Below the pieces are notes generated by a model that worked only from the letters and a program-made list of their open reading frames with translations, was not told where the DNA came from and ran no database searches. Shown one piece after another: positions 1 to 7,663 of a DNA stretch of 20,900 bases. Source of the stretch: Promethearchaeota archaeon (GTDB lineage: Archaea > Asgardarchaeota > Lokiarchaeia > Sigynarchaeales > SOKP01); NCBI GenBank assembly GCA_016839655.1, contig JAEOTW010000094.1, positions 1-20,900 of the forward strand, in the 5' to 3' direction. The position numbers were made by a program, and so were the translations under genes. How positions within the stretch are numbered: position 1 is the stretch's first letter; each line of letters starts with the position of its first letter.

Positions 1-1
1 G

Positions 2-223
2 GGAGTTGTTGAGTCTTTAAATGGTGTTTTAGGAGCCAATCTAACTGTTGCTGATGTTGCACCAATAGGTAAGTCAATTATCGACACAGAACTTGAGTTT
101 AATAAGAAAGCAGGATTTACAGCAATTCATGATAGACTCCCAGAGTTTATACTGGAAGAAAAACTCCCACCACATAATACAGTGTTTGATGTAACAGATG
201 ATGATTTAGATAGTGTATTTTAA
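2..223 (+). CDS. Aldehyde:ferredoxin oxidoreductase, C-terminal fragment (5' end outside window)
   Basis: An open frame enters from the left edge and stops with TAA at 221-223, giving the last 73 residues of a protein. The tail contains an Asn-Lys-Lys-Ala-Gly-Phe-Thr segment, then His-Asp-Arg-Leu-Pro-Glu, a Leu-Pro-Pro-His-Asn stretch and a final Asp-Asp-Asp-Leu-Asp-Ser-Val-Phe. This order is what I know from the C-termini of AOR-family enzymes. These are cytoplasmic tungsten-bis-pterin, [4Fe-4S] proteins that oxidise aldehydes to acids and pass electrons to ferredoxin. The metal- and cluster-binding parts lie outside the window, so the aldehyde substrate and subfamily cannot be judged. Two MoaD-like genes follow 18 nt downstream on the same strand. 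Since MoaD proteins supply sulfur for the pterin dithiolene, they probably share its operon. Confidence 0.82.
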   Translation, partial: GVVESLNGVLGANLTVADVAPIGKSIIDTELEFNKKAGFTAIHDRLPEFILEEKLPPHNTVFDVTDDDLDSVF

Positions 224-241
224 ACTGAATAGAACTTGAAA

Positions 242-526
242 ATGCCGATTAACTTAAAACTATTCGGGGATTTAAGGAAAAAAGTCGATCCAAATATAAC
301 AGGTACCTTATCATTACGATTAAAAATTGATGATCCTGAAATATTAAAGGTGCAGGATATTCTTAGAAAATTCAGTATTGATAGTAGTGAGGTTAGCCAT
401 ATTTTTGTAGATGGAATATATGCAGGATTAAAAAAAAATGTTAAAGATGGGGATAAAGTTTCATTGTTCCCGCGAAATATGGCATTGTTATATAAATGGT
501 ATTTTAAAAGAGAAGAAGATGAATAA
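242..526 (+). CDS. MoaD/ThiS-like beta-grasp protein without C-terminal Gly-Gly
   Basis: A 94-residue protein with the MoaD/ThiS ubiquitin-like pattern: an N-terminal strand (Ile-Asn-Leu-Lys-Leu-Phe-Gly-Asp-Leu-Arg), a helix around residues 32-45, then Val-Asp-Gly, a Lys-Asp-Gly-Asp-Lys-Val turn and Ser-Leu-Phe-Pro. A normal sulfur carrier ends a few residues after this Phe-Pro. Here the chain continues with Asn-Met-Ala-Leu-Leu-Tyr and a charged tail, and there is no terminal Gly-Gly. It therefore should not be adenylated and thiocarboxylated in the usual way. I chose ATG 242; an in-frame TTG at 236 would add two residues, and neither has a clear Shine-Dalgarno. It sits between the AOR gene and a canonical MoaD gene that overlaps its 3' end by 8 nt. 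It may be an AOR accessory or partner protein; that role is inferred from position. Confidence 0.7.
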   Translation: MPINLKLFGDLRKKVDPNITGTLSLRLKIDDPEILKVQDILRKFSIDSSEVSHIFVDGIYAGLKKNVKDGDKVSLFPRNMALLYKWYFKREEDE

Positions 527-764
527 CAATACTATTAAGATTACAGTTAAATTCTTTGCAACATTGCGGCAATATGGTCCTGCAAAAGAAATCATAGAAA
601 TTCCAGAAAATAGCAAGATTAAGCTATTATTCGATAAATATAGTATTCCAAAAGATGAGAGAAGGTCAATAATTTTAGTAAATGGTCGTCCGCATAAAGA
701 ACTCAATACCATTTTAAAAGAGGGAGATTTAGTTTCTATCTTTCCCCCCATAGGTGGTGGGTAA
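519..764 (+). CDS. MoaD/ThiS-family sulfur carrier ending in Gly-Gly-Gly
   Basis: An 81-residue beta-grasp protein: N-terminal strand Ile-Thr-Val-Lys-Phe-Phe-Ala-Thr-Leu-Arg, a central Ile-Leu-Val-Asn-Gly strand, a Lys-Glu-Gly-Asp-Leu-Val turn and the C-terminus Ile-Phe-Pro-Pro-Ile-Gly-Gly-Gly. Length and tail match MoaD-type carriers, whose terminal glycine is adenylated by an E1-like enzyme and then thiocarboxylated. The sulfur goes to the molybdopterin or tungstopterin dithiolene. The start is ATG 519, inside the end of the preceding gene (8-nt overlap, likely translational coupling). The frame is open further upstream, but those codons overlap the previous gene and have no family similarity. 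AOR context argues for tungstopterin synthesis. SAMP/Urm1-like carriers share this fold, so protein conjugation or tRNA thiolation cannot be excluded. Confidence 0.8.
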   Translation: MNNNTIKITVKFFATLRQYGPAKEIIEIPENSKIKLLFDKYSIPKDERRSIILVNGRPHKELNTILKEGDLVSIFPPIGGG

Positions 765-783
765 TTCCACCTTAAAATTCAAA

Positions 784-808
784 TTTCTTTTTTTTATATA
801 TTTTTTTT
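784..808 (+). terminator. T-rich archaeal-type terminator after the AOR-MoaD genes
   Basis: Two runs of eight or so T residues (about 788-795 and 801-808) begin some 20 nt after the MoaD stop codon, with no strong GC hairpin. Oligo-T tracts of this kind terminate archaeal RNA polymerase. Confidence 0.5.
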
Positions 809-1061
809 ATAAATTATAAAAACATTTTAAGGAAGCTTGTATCCTATAAATTTTGACTAATTTATGGATATTCTTTAATAACTTTATCCTTTGCTATTGA
901 TAACGAGTGTTTATATATGCCTACTTGTATTATTTATACGTTCTATCGTTACGTAAAACACATCAATTTTATAGAATATTAGATGAAACTTAAAATAAGG
1001 TTTCAATCAATAAGTATTAGATTAGTTAAAGCTCTAAAATATTCTCCAAATAAGAAATGTT

Positions 1062-1068
1062 AAGGAGA
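1062..1068 (+). promoter_or_regulatory. Shine-Dalgarno for the first histidine kinase
   Basis: AAGGAGA lies 10 nt before ATG 1079. It supports that start codon. Confidence 0.6.
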
Positions 1069-1078
1069 GACTTAAATC

Positions 1079-4000
1079 ATGATTTCTACAGAAAATTTTG
1101 AAAAAAAATTCATAAAAAATGTAATTGATGCATCAGAAGATACAATCTTTGTATTTGATCCTCAAACAGGAAAAGCAATTGTATGGAATAAAGCATTTAG
1201 GAACATCTCAGGATATAATGATGATGAAATTCAATCATTAAAGGCACCTGATTCTTATTATAGTGTAGAAGATTTAAAGAAAGCAGAATCTGCTTCAATG
1301 GAGGTATTAGAAAGTGGAAGAACAACTTTAGAAATGACATTGATCACCAAAGATGGGCGAAAAATTCCATATGAATATTCTGGAACAACACTTCAGGGAT
1401 CAGATGGAAATATGCTAATAGTTTCAGTAGGAAGGAATATTTCAGAAAGAAAAGAGATTGAAAGAAAACTACGGGAATCAGAAGAAATATTTAGAACAAT
1501 GACAGAACAATCTTTTTTAGGTATTGCTATTCTACAGAATAATATTGTTAAATATGTTAACAAGCAACTTGCTAATACTTTTGGATACACAGAAGAAGAA
1601 ATTTTGAATTGGGGAGATAGTGGGTTTATTAATGCTATCCATCCTGAGGATAGAGAATTGGTTGTCGAACAAGCTCAGAAAAAACAAATGGGAGAATTAG
1701 ATGCTGTTAATCAATATCAATTTAGAGGAATAAAAAAGAACGGAGATCGGATATGGTTAGATATATTCTCAAAAACAATTAATTTCAAAGGAAAAATGGC
1801 AGACTTTGTTACAATTCATGATATAACTGATAAGAAAATAGCGGAGCAAAAATTAAAAGATTCTGAAGAAAAGTATCGCTCTTTATTTGAGAATATGACT
1901 GCGGGATTTGCATACCATGAGGTAATTGTTGATGAGAATAACAAACCTATAGATTATTTATATCATGAGGTAAATCCTGCTTTTGAAAAGTTAACTGGGT
2001 TGAATAAAGAAAACCTGATCGGAAAAAAAGTAACGGAAGCGATTCCCGGCACAGATAATGATCCTGCAGATTGGATTGGTAGGTTTGGTAATGTTGGGCT
2101 CACAGGAGTGCCATTAACGGTTGAAGATTATTCAGAAGCAATAAAAAGATGGTTTAAAGTTTCGGGATATTCACCTAAGAAAGGTTTTTTTGCTGTAACG
2201 TTTACAGACATCACAGAAATTAAACTTGCTGAGCAAAAAATAAAAGAATCTGAAGAAAAATATCGCAAGTTATTTAATAATGTACCTTTTGCAATCGTTC
2301 TTTTCAGTATTGGCGGTACAATTATTGATTGCAATGATATGACAGATATAATTACAGGATATTCTAAAAATGAGTTGATAGGGAAGAATTTTAAGAATTT
2401 TAATTTTTATGTTGATATGAAATCAGCAAATCTGGAAGAAAGAGTTTTTCAGGTTAGATCGGGTAAAAACCCTGAATCAAGGGAGATTTTGTTATATAAA
2501 AAAGATGGAAGTGAATTTTGGGCTAGAAGCCAACTTGAATTTATCCATATAGGAGAAGACACATATGTACAAGCAATTATCCAGGATATTACTGAGCAAA
2601 ATAAGATAGCGCAAAAATTAAAAGAATCTGAATTTAAATTCAGATCTATTTTCGAAGCAATTCCAGATCTATATTTTTTATTATCTGAAGACAGTACAAT
2701 CATAGAATATCGAGGGAAGGAACAAGAATTGTACGTTAAGCCTGAAGATTTCATGGGAAAAAAAATGGTTGATGTCCTACCACCGGAATTAGGGCAACAG
2801 ATATTGGAAATTGTTAAAAAAACCATTATGACAAAGCAAGCACACATTCTAGAATATGAATTATCTATAAGAAATGAAATTCATTTTTATGAAGGTAGAT
2901 TTTTTTATCTTCCAAAGAATAGAATTTCTTATTTTATTAGAGATATCACTGAAAAAAAAAAGATAGAAAAAGAGAATTCTGATTTAGCGAAATTTCCTTC
3001 AGAAAATCCAAATCCCGTTTTGAGAGTGAATAAACAAATGATATTTTATATTAATAAAGCTGGAAGAGATTTGCTTAATGTGACTGAAGGTGATAAGAAT
3101 CCAGTTTTATTACAAGAGGCAATAATTAAAGCATTTAATGATAATGCCCCTCAAATTATTGAAGTTAAGGTTAATGGTGCAATCTATTCATTTAATATAG
3201 CTCCAATAGAGCAAGAAAGGTATGTAAATATTTATGGTCAAGATATTACAGAAAGAAAGAAATCAGAGAGCGCCCTCAATATCGAGAAAAAATTTACTGA
3301 AGATATTATAAATTCATCGCAGGATACTATATTCGTTTTTGATCCTGAAACAGGTAAAGCATTGAGATGGAATAAAGAGTTTAAAGAAGTATCTGGTTAT
3401 TCGAATAGTGAAATTTCTTTAATGAAGGCACCAGATTCATATTATAATAAAGAAGATTTAAAAATTTCTGATGAAGCAATACAAGAATTAATGGTTGAAG
3501 GGAAAACGACGCTTGAAATGTCACTAATTACCAAGGATGGTCGAAAAATCCCATATGAATATAAAGCTACGACACTTAAAGAGCCAGGTGGGAAAATATC
3601 AATTGTTTCTATTGGAAGGGATATGGTCGAGAGAAATTTAGCAGAAGAAAAACTAAGAGAATCAGAGCAGAAATATCGAAATGCTTATGATATGGCAAAT
3701 TTCTATAAAGACTTATTTACTCATGATATGAACAACATCTTACAGATTATAAATTCTTCCGCAGAAATTATTTCATATCAATTAGGAGATTCTGAAAAAT
3801 CTATATTTATAGAAAATATGACAAATATGATTAAGAACCAAATAGATAGGGGAGCAAAATTAATTTCTGATGTACGTACTTTAACTTCGCTTGATGAAGA
3901 GGAAATTACCATCTTTAGAATGAATATCTCCGATTTTTTAAAGGAATCAACAAAATTCGTGAAAAAAGCATATGCTCAAAGGAAAATATCTATTACTCAA

Positions 4001-4384
4001 GAAACTCTTGACGAGGAATATTATACAAATGCTAATGAACTACTTCAGGATGTATTTGATAATATCTTAATTAACGCAACTAAATATAATGAAAACGAAG
4101 TCGTGGAAATAGATATCGAGATTTCAAAACATATAATTGATGAAAAAAATTTTATACAAATTGAATTCATTGATAATGGTATTGGCATAACAGATAGAAG
4201 AAAGGAATTGATTTTCCAACCAGGTTATAGAGAACTTAAGGGATCAAAAGGAATGGGAATTGGGCTATCTTTAGTTAGTAAAATAATGGATATTTTTATG
4301 GGTAAAATTTGGGTAGAAGATAAAGTACAAGGGGACCATACTCAAGGAAGCAAATTCATAGTATTACTACCAGAAGCAAATTAA
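1079..4384 (+). CDS. Soluble histidine kinase with seven PAS-type domains
   Basis: A 1101-residue sensor kinase that should autophosphorylate on a histidine in response to signals sensed by PAS domains. PAS-like units lie at about 12-123, 135-251, 265-380, 395-505, 522-624, 640-724 (the weakest) and 740-851. Most end in an Asp-Ile-Thr-Glu-type motif and a short Glu-Ser-Glu-Glu-Lys-Tyr linker helix. The phosphoacceptor is probably His882 (Phe-Thr-His-Asp-Met-Asn-Asn). The ATPase domain has N-box Asn999, the G1 box Asp1032-Asn-Gly-Ile-Gly and a glycine-rich G2 box from Gly1055. There is no membrane segment, signal peptide or receiver domain, so it should sense a cytoplasmic signal (redox, gas or small ligand; ligand not readable). 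The first and seventh PAS units are internal duplicates. A related kinase follows on the same strand; no response regulator is in the window. Confidence 0.9.
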   Translation: MISTENFEKKFIKNVIDASEDTIFVFDPQTGKAIVWNKAFRNISGYNDDEIQSLKAPDSYYSVEDLKKAESASMEVLESGRTTLEMTLITKDGRKIPYEYSGTTLQGSDGNMLIVSVGRNISERKEIERKLRESEEIFRTMTEQSFLGIAILQNNIVKYVNKQLANTFGYTEEEILNWGDSGFINAIHPEDRELVVEQAQKKQMGELDAVNQYQFRGIKKNGDRIWLDIFSKTINFKGKMADFVTIHDITDKKIAEQKLKDSEEKYRSLFENMTAGFAYHEVIVDENNKPIDYLYHEVNPAFEKLTGLNKENLIGKKVTEAIPGTDNDPADWIGRFGNVGLTGVPLTVEDYSEAIKRWFKVSGYSPKKGFFAVTFTDITEIKLAEQKIKESEEKYRKLFNNVPFAIVLFSIGGTIIDCNDMTDIITGYSKNELIGKNFKNFNFYVDMKSANLEERVFQVRSGKNPESREILLYKKDGSEFWARSQLEFIHIGEDTYVQAIIQDITEQNKIAQKLKESEFKFRSIFEAIPDLYFLLSEDSTIIEYRGKEQELYVKPEDFMGKKMVDVLPPELGQQILEIVKKTIMTKQAHILEYELSIRNEIHFYEGRFFYLPKNRISYFIRDITEKKKIEKENSDLAKFPSENPNPVLRVNKQMIFYINKAGRDLLNVTEGDKNPVLLQEAIIKAFNDNAPQIIEVKVNGAIYSFNIAPIEQERYVNIYGQDITERKKSESALNIEKKFTEDIINSSQDTIFVFDPETGKALRWNKEFKEVSGYSNSEISLMKAPDSYYNKEDLKISDEAIQELMVEGKTTLEMSLITKDGRKIPYEYKATTLKEPGGKISIVSIGRDMVERNLAEEKLRESEQKYRNAYDMANFYKDLFTHDMNNILQIINSSAEIISYQLGDSEKSIFIENMTNMIKNQIDRGAKLISDVRTLTSLDEEEITIFRMNISDFLKESTKFVKKAYAQRKISITQETLDEEYYTNANELLQDVFDNILINATKYNENEVVEIDIEISKHIIDEKNFIQIEFIDNGIGITDRRKELIFQPGYRELKGSKGMGIGLSLVSKIMDIFMGKIWVEDKVQGDHTQGSKFIVLLPEAN

Positions 4385-4581
4385 ATCTAACATAATTTTT
4401 TGATTTGTTTTTGAGGAAAGAACGTTCAATTAGAATTTTTGAATCTTTTTTTAATTAAGGATTTTTACAAATATTATAAGCATTGAAATTTGCTCACATA
4501 ATATATTACATTTTATAGAAATTAAAGAAAACTTCTGCACGGAAAAAGTTTGACATATTTTTTAAAACCAGGGTGATAAAT
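4385..4581. other. Intergenic region between the two kinases, with T-tracts
   Basis: About 190 bp, AT-rich. T-runs near 4396-4401, 4408-4412 and 4446-4452 could terminate the upstream kinase message. The second kinase may also have its own promoter here, but I cannot place one convincingly. Confidence 0.35.
4571..4577 (+). promoter_or_regulatory. Shine-Dalgarno that favours TTG 4582 as start
   Basis: GGGTGAT matches the GGTGAT part of the 16S-complementary sequence and lies 4 nt before TTG 4582. It overlaps the alternative GTG start at 4573, which has no comparable signal upstream. Confidence 0.45.
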
Positions 4582-6444
4582 TTGACATCTATTGAAAAAT
4601 CTAAGGAAGATGAATTAATTTACAGTAATTTACTCGAAACTATTGATGTAGGTTTTTATTCAGTAACATTAGATGGTCAAATGCAGAATCATAATCGGGC
4701 TCATAATACTATTTTAGGATATGATCCATCTGAAAGCTTAGATTCTATAGATGTAAGACAATTCTGGCAGAATCCGAAAGATCGGGATATATATGTAGAA
4801 CATTTATTAAAACATGGTTTTACTAAAGATTATATTTGTCATGCTTTGAAAAAAGATGGAACCAAGATCATTGTAGAATTAAATTCACACTTAATTAAGG
4901 ATAGCAATGGTGTTCCTAAACGGATTGATGGAACCTTTATTGATATTACTGAAAAATATAGTCTTCGACGTAAATTAGAGGAATCCGAAGAAAAATACCG
5001 AGATTTAGTAATTCAAATTCCAGACTTATTGCTAGAGGTAGATTTAAAAGGAAAATTTACATATGCTAGCCCTCAACTCTATGATATATTTGGATTTACT
5101 CCCGCTGAAATTATTGGTAAAAGGTTTCATAAATTTGTTCATCCTGAGGATATTCCAAAAGCAGCAGATGCAATGAAACGAGGTTTTGAAACAAAAGAAG
5201 AAATTAATGTTGAATATCGGACATTACACAAAGACGGTCATTATATTTTTGTTTCAGCTAAGGGAAGAATCTTAGAAAATGGTAGATTTTATGGTGTGGT
5301 TCGTGATATATCAGAAAAAAAAATGATGGAGCAGAGACTAAAAGAATCTGAAGAGAAATATAGGCTCATCTCTGAAACTGCATATGATCTAATCGGAATA
5401 TTAAATGACAAGTTCAAATATGAATATGTTAATGAAACTGCTTTTCGGAAAATATTAGGGTATTCAAGTGAGGATCTCCTTGGAAAATCAGCTTTAGAGT
5501 TTACCCATCCAAATGATATAGCAAGTACAGCAAATGCACTAATTGAAGGATTTAAACAAGGAGAAGGGGGAGCAGAGTTAAGATTTAAACATAAAAATGG
5601 GCGATGGGTATGGATTGAAGCAAAGGGTAAAACATATATCGATAAAGCTGGAAAATTTAAAGCCATTGTGATTTCAAGGGATATTTCTGAACGTAAGTTA
5701 ACAGAAAGAAGAGTTAAAGAATCAGAAAGGAAATATCGAGATGCGTATAATAGAGCAAATTTCTATCAAGATTTGTTTGCACACGATATAAACAATATTC
5801 TCCATATAATAAATTCCTCTATGGAGTTAATTTCTTATAGCCTAAATGATTCTGATAAATCTAAAATGATTTTAGAAGCAGAGGGTATTATTAATAAGCA
5901 AATTGAGAGAGGAGCTAAATTAGTTTCAAATGTACATACATTATCTAAACTTGAGGAAGAAGAAATAAACACTCAACCTACAGAAATATGTGAATTGATG
6001 AAAAATGCCATGGAATTTGTAAAAAAAACGTATAATGGTAAAAATATTCAAATCACTATTGAATGTGAAGATGATCATATTATTATCAATGCTAATGATT
6101 TACTACAGGGTGTTTTTGAGAATGTATTTCTTAACGCCATTAAATATAATGAAAATTCTGAGATTATTATTTCAATAAAAATATCTAAAACTCTATTGGA
6201 TAATAATAGTTATTATAAATTTGAATTTGTGGATAATGGAATTGGGGTACCAGATAACAGAAAAAAGATTATTTTCCAACAAGGAAATAGAGAATTGAAA
6301 GGTACGAAAGGAATGGGTTTAGGTTTATCCCTAGTTAAAAAAATTCTTAAAACTTTTAGTGGTAAAATCTGGGTCGAAAACAAAATAAAAGATGATTTTA
6401 CTCAAGGGAGTAATTTTATCATTCTATTACCAGAATTAGTATAA
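4582..6444 (+). CDS. Soluble histidine kinase with three PAS domains
   Basis: About 620 residues, numbered from TTG 4582; a GTG at 4573 would add three. PAS units lie at about 13-125, 138-247 and 259-373. The second and third carry the His-Pro-Glu/Asn-Asp motif and C-terminal box typical of PAS/PAC pairs. The phosphoacceptor is probably His401 (Phe-Ala-His-Asp-Ile-Asn-Asn), N-box Asn518 and G1 box Asp551-Asn-Gly-Ile-Gly, followed by a glycine-rich G2 segment. No membrane helix or receiver domain is visible. From the pre-His helix to the end it closely resembles the upstream kinase, so the two arose by tandem duplication and then diverged in PAS content. They could share a response regulator encoded elsewhere. 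Its stop codon is only 5 nt from the convergent acetyltransferase operon. Confidence 0.9.
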   Translation: MTSIEKSKEDELIYSNLLETIDVGFYSVTLDGQMQNHNRAHNTILGYDPSESLDSIDVRQFWQNPKDRDIYVEHLLKHGFTKDYICHALKKDGTKIIVELNSHLIKDSNGVPKRIDGTFIDITEKYSLRRKLEESEEKYRDLVIQIPDLLLEVDLKGKFTYASPQLYDIFGFTPAEIIGKRFHKFVHPEDIPKAADAMKRGFETKEEINVEYRTLHKDGHYIFVSAKGRILENGRFYGVVRDISEKKMMEQRLKESEEKYRLISETAYDLIGILNDKFKYEYVNETAFRKILGYSSEDLLGKSALEFTHPNDIASTANALIEGFKQGEGGAELRFKHKNGRWVWIEAKGKTYIDKAGKFKAIVISRDISERKLTERRVKESERKYRDAYNRANFYQDLFAHDINNILHIINSSMELISYSLNDSDKSKMILEAEGIINKQIERGAKLVSNVHTLSKLEEEEINTQPTEICELMKNAMEFVKKTYNGKNIQITIECEDDHIIINANDLLQGVFENVFLNAIKYNENSEIIISIKISKTLLDNNSYYKFEFVDNGIGVPDNRKKIIFQQGNRELKGTKGMGLGLSLVKKILKTFSGKIWVENKIKDDFTQGSNFIILLPELV

Positions 6445-6449
6445 TATTT

Positions 6450-7016
6450 TTATCTCGCTTTTTTTCGCTTCATCCAATCTTCTTTTAATAAGCAATAAGT
6501 TTTGAGCCCAAGATATTCTCCATCAACATACCACTCTTGTTCTCTTATTCCTTCTAATTGAAAACCTATTTTTTCTGCCACACTCCAAGATGCTATATTT
6601 TTAACACAAACCCCACCATGTAATTTGTTGAGATTTAATTCATTGAAAGCATATTCAATTATTAATTCAGTAGCTTCGGTAGCTATATTCTTGTTCCAAT
6701 ATGCGGGGTCTCCTATTGTAACCCCTACATTGGCAAAACCATTACTCCAATCTAACCAACCTAAACCGACATGACCAATAGGTTTTTTATCTTTCTTATG
6801 CCAAATTTCAAATCCTATGAAATGGGGGGTTCTCCCCTTTCGTGGTTCAAACCAATTTTTAATATCTTCTACTCGTATTGGTAGGAGATTTCGCGAATAG
6901 ATTCGCACTTTGGGGTCATTTAGCCATTTTGTATATAACTTTATATTCTCTGAATTTTGAGGAAGGAAACATATATTCTTCCCATCAATAAATATAGGAG
7001 CTTCATTTTCTTCCAT
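6450..7016 (-). CDS. RimJ/RimL-type GNAT acetyltransferase, paralogue 1 (last in operon)
   Basis: A 188-residue GNAT protein, expected to move acetyl from acetyl-CoA to an amine. RimJ/RimL relatives act on protein N-termini or small amines; the substrate here is unknown. Visible features are the N-terminal Asn-Asp-Pro-Lys-Val-Arg helix (33-38), a Pro-Ile-Gly strand (79-81), the acetyl-CoA loop Trp-Asn-Lys-Asn-Ile-Ala (107-112), an Asn-Ile-Ala-Ser-Trp-Ser-Val-Ala-Glu-Lys helix (140-149) and the family tail Tyr-Val-Asp-Gly...Leu-Lys-Glu-Asp-Trp. The loop has Asn110 where the GNAT motif Q/R-x-x-G-x-G/A has Gly. It is the most downstream of six paralogues, 21 nt from the next, with ATG start at 7016. 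Its Lys/Arg-rich C-terminus converges with the kinase gene. Confidence 0.85.
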   Translation of the reverse strand: MEENEAPIFIDGKNICFLPQNSENIKLYTKWLNDPKVRIYSRNLLPIRVEDIKNWFEPRKGRTPHFIGFEIWHKKDKKPIGHVGLGWLDWSNGFANVGVTIGDPAYWNKNIATEATELIIEYAFNELNLNKLHGGVCVKNIASWSVAEKIGFQLEGIREQEWYVDGEYLGLKTYCLLKEDWMKRKKAR

Positions 7017-7037
7017 TAATCAAATCACGTTATAATT

Positions 7038-7643
7038 TTATTTTAAATTGGTTTTCCAATTTTTACCTTTTAGCCAATCCTTTTTAAGTAAGCCATATCT
7101 TTTCTCATCTAAATATTTTCCATCAACATACATATCCTTTTTTCCAAACCCTTCAAATTCAAATCCAAGTTTTTCAGCAACGCTCCAAGAGCCTATATTT
7201 TCTACAGCGGCACACGCTTGCAATTTATTTAGATTTAATTCATTAAAAGCATACTCAATCACCAATTCTGCAGCCTCAGTAGTTAAGTTTTTATTCCAAT
7301 AGGCTGGTTCACCAATAGATGCACCTAAATTTGCCCAGCCATCCACCCAATTTATCATTCCTAACCCTATGGTACCAATTGGTTTTTTATCTTTTTTATG
7401 CCAGATCACAAAACCTACATATTCAGGCACTCCTCGCCGGCTTTCCTCAAACCATTTTTTAGCTTCATCAGCACTGAGGGGAATTATATCTCGGGCATAT
7501 TTGCGAACTTTCGGATCATTCATCCATTTTACATATAAATTGACATAATTAGAATTATGAGGAATTAAACTTATTGTATCTCCATCAATAAAAATTGGGA
7601 CTTCAATCCCTTCTTTTTCTTCTTTTTTATCTTTATCTTCCAT
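7038..7643 (-). CDS. RimJ/RimL-type GNAT acetyltransferase, paralogue 2
   Basis: A 201-residue GNAT protein from ATG 7643. A TTG at 7685 would add 14 residues, but those overlap the upstream gene, and the paralogues start at the equivalent of 7643. After a charged N-terminal tail, the core begins at Val-Pro-Ile-Phe-Ile-Asp-Gly-Asp. It has Asn-Asp-Pro-Lys-Val-Arg-Lys-Tyr-Ala-Arg, a Lys-Lys-Asp-Lys-Lys-Pro-Ile-Gly hairpin, the acetyl-CoA loop Asn-Lys-Asn-Leu-Thr-Thr-Glu-Ala (117-124; Asn at the usual Gly) and Asn-Ile-Gly-Ser-Trp-Ser-Val-Ala-Glu-Lys. It differs from its sisters at the Leu-His-Gly-Gly strand, which reads Leu-Gln-Ala-Cys-Ala-Ala. That change near the substrate side may mean a different specificity (inference). 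Function is probably acetylation of a protein or small amine; substrate unknown. Confidence 0.83.
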   Translation of the reverse strand: MEDKDKKEEKEGIEVPIFIDGDTISLIPHNSNYVNLYVKWMNDPKVRKYARDIIPLSADEAKKWFEESRRGVPEYVGFVIWHKKDKKPIGTIGLGMINWVDGWANLGASIGEPAYWNKNLTTEAAELVIEYAFNELNLNKLQACAAVENIGSWSVAEKLGFEFEGFGKKDMYVDGKYLDEKRYGLLKKDWLKGKNWKTNLK

Positions 7644-7663
7644 TATATTAGGTTTTGATAAAT

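Larger units (their letters stand above)
765..1078. other. 314-bp AT-rich intergenic region
   Basis: There is no credible gene here. It holds the T-rich terminator at its left end and presumably the promoter of the first histidine kinase. A TATA-like stretch (TTTATATATG, about 910-919) is one candidate, which would imply a long leader. A Shine-Dalgarno lies at its right end. Confidence 0.45.

Noticed and set aside
438..518. Longer 108-residue version of the second MoaD-like protein starting at TTG 438
   Set aside because: The extra 27 residues overlap the previous gene in another frame and have no beta-grasp similarity. ATG 519 gives a normal-length MoaD.
2449..2847. 132-codon minus-strand open frame inside the first kinase gene
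   Set aside because: It lies antisense to PAS domains 4 and 5 and has an implausible composition with no recognisable domain.
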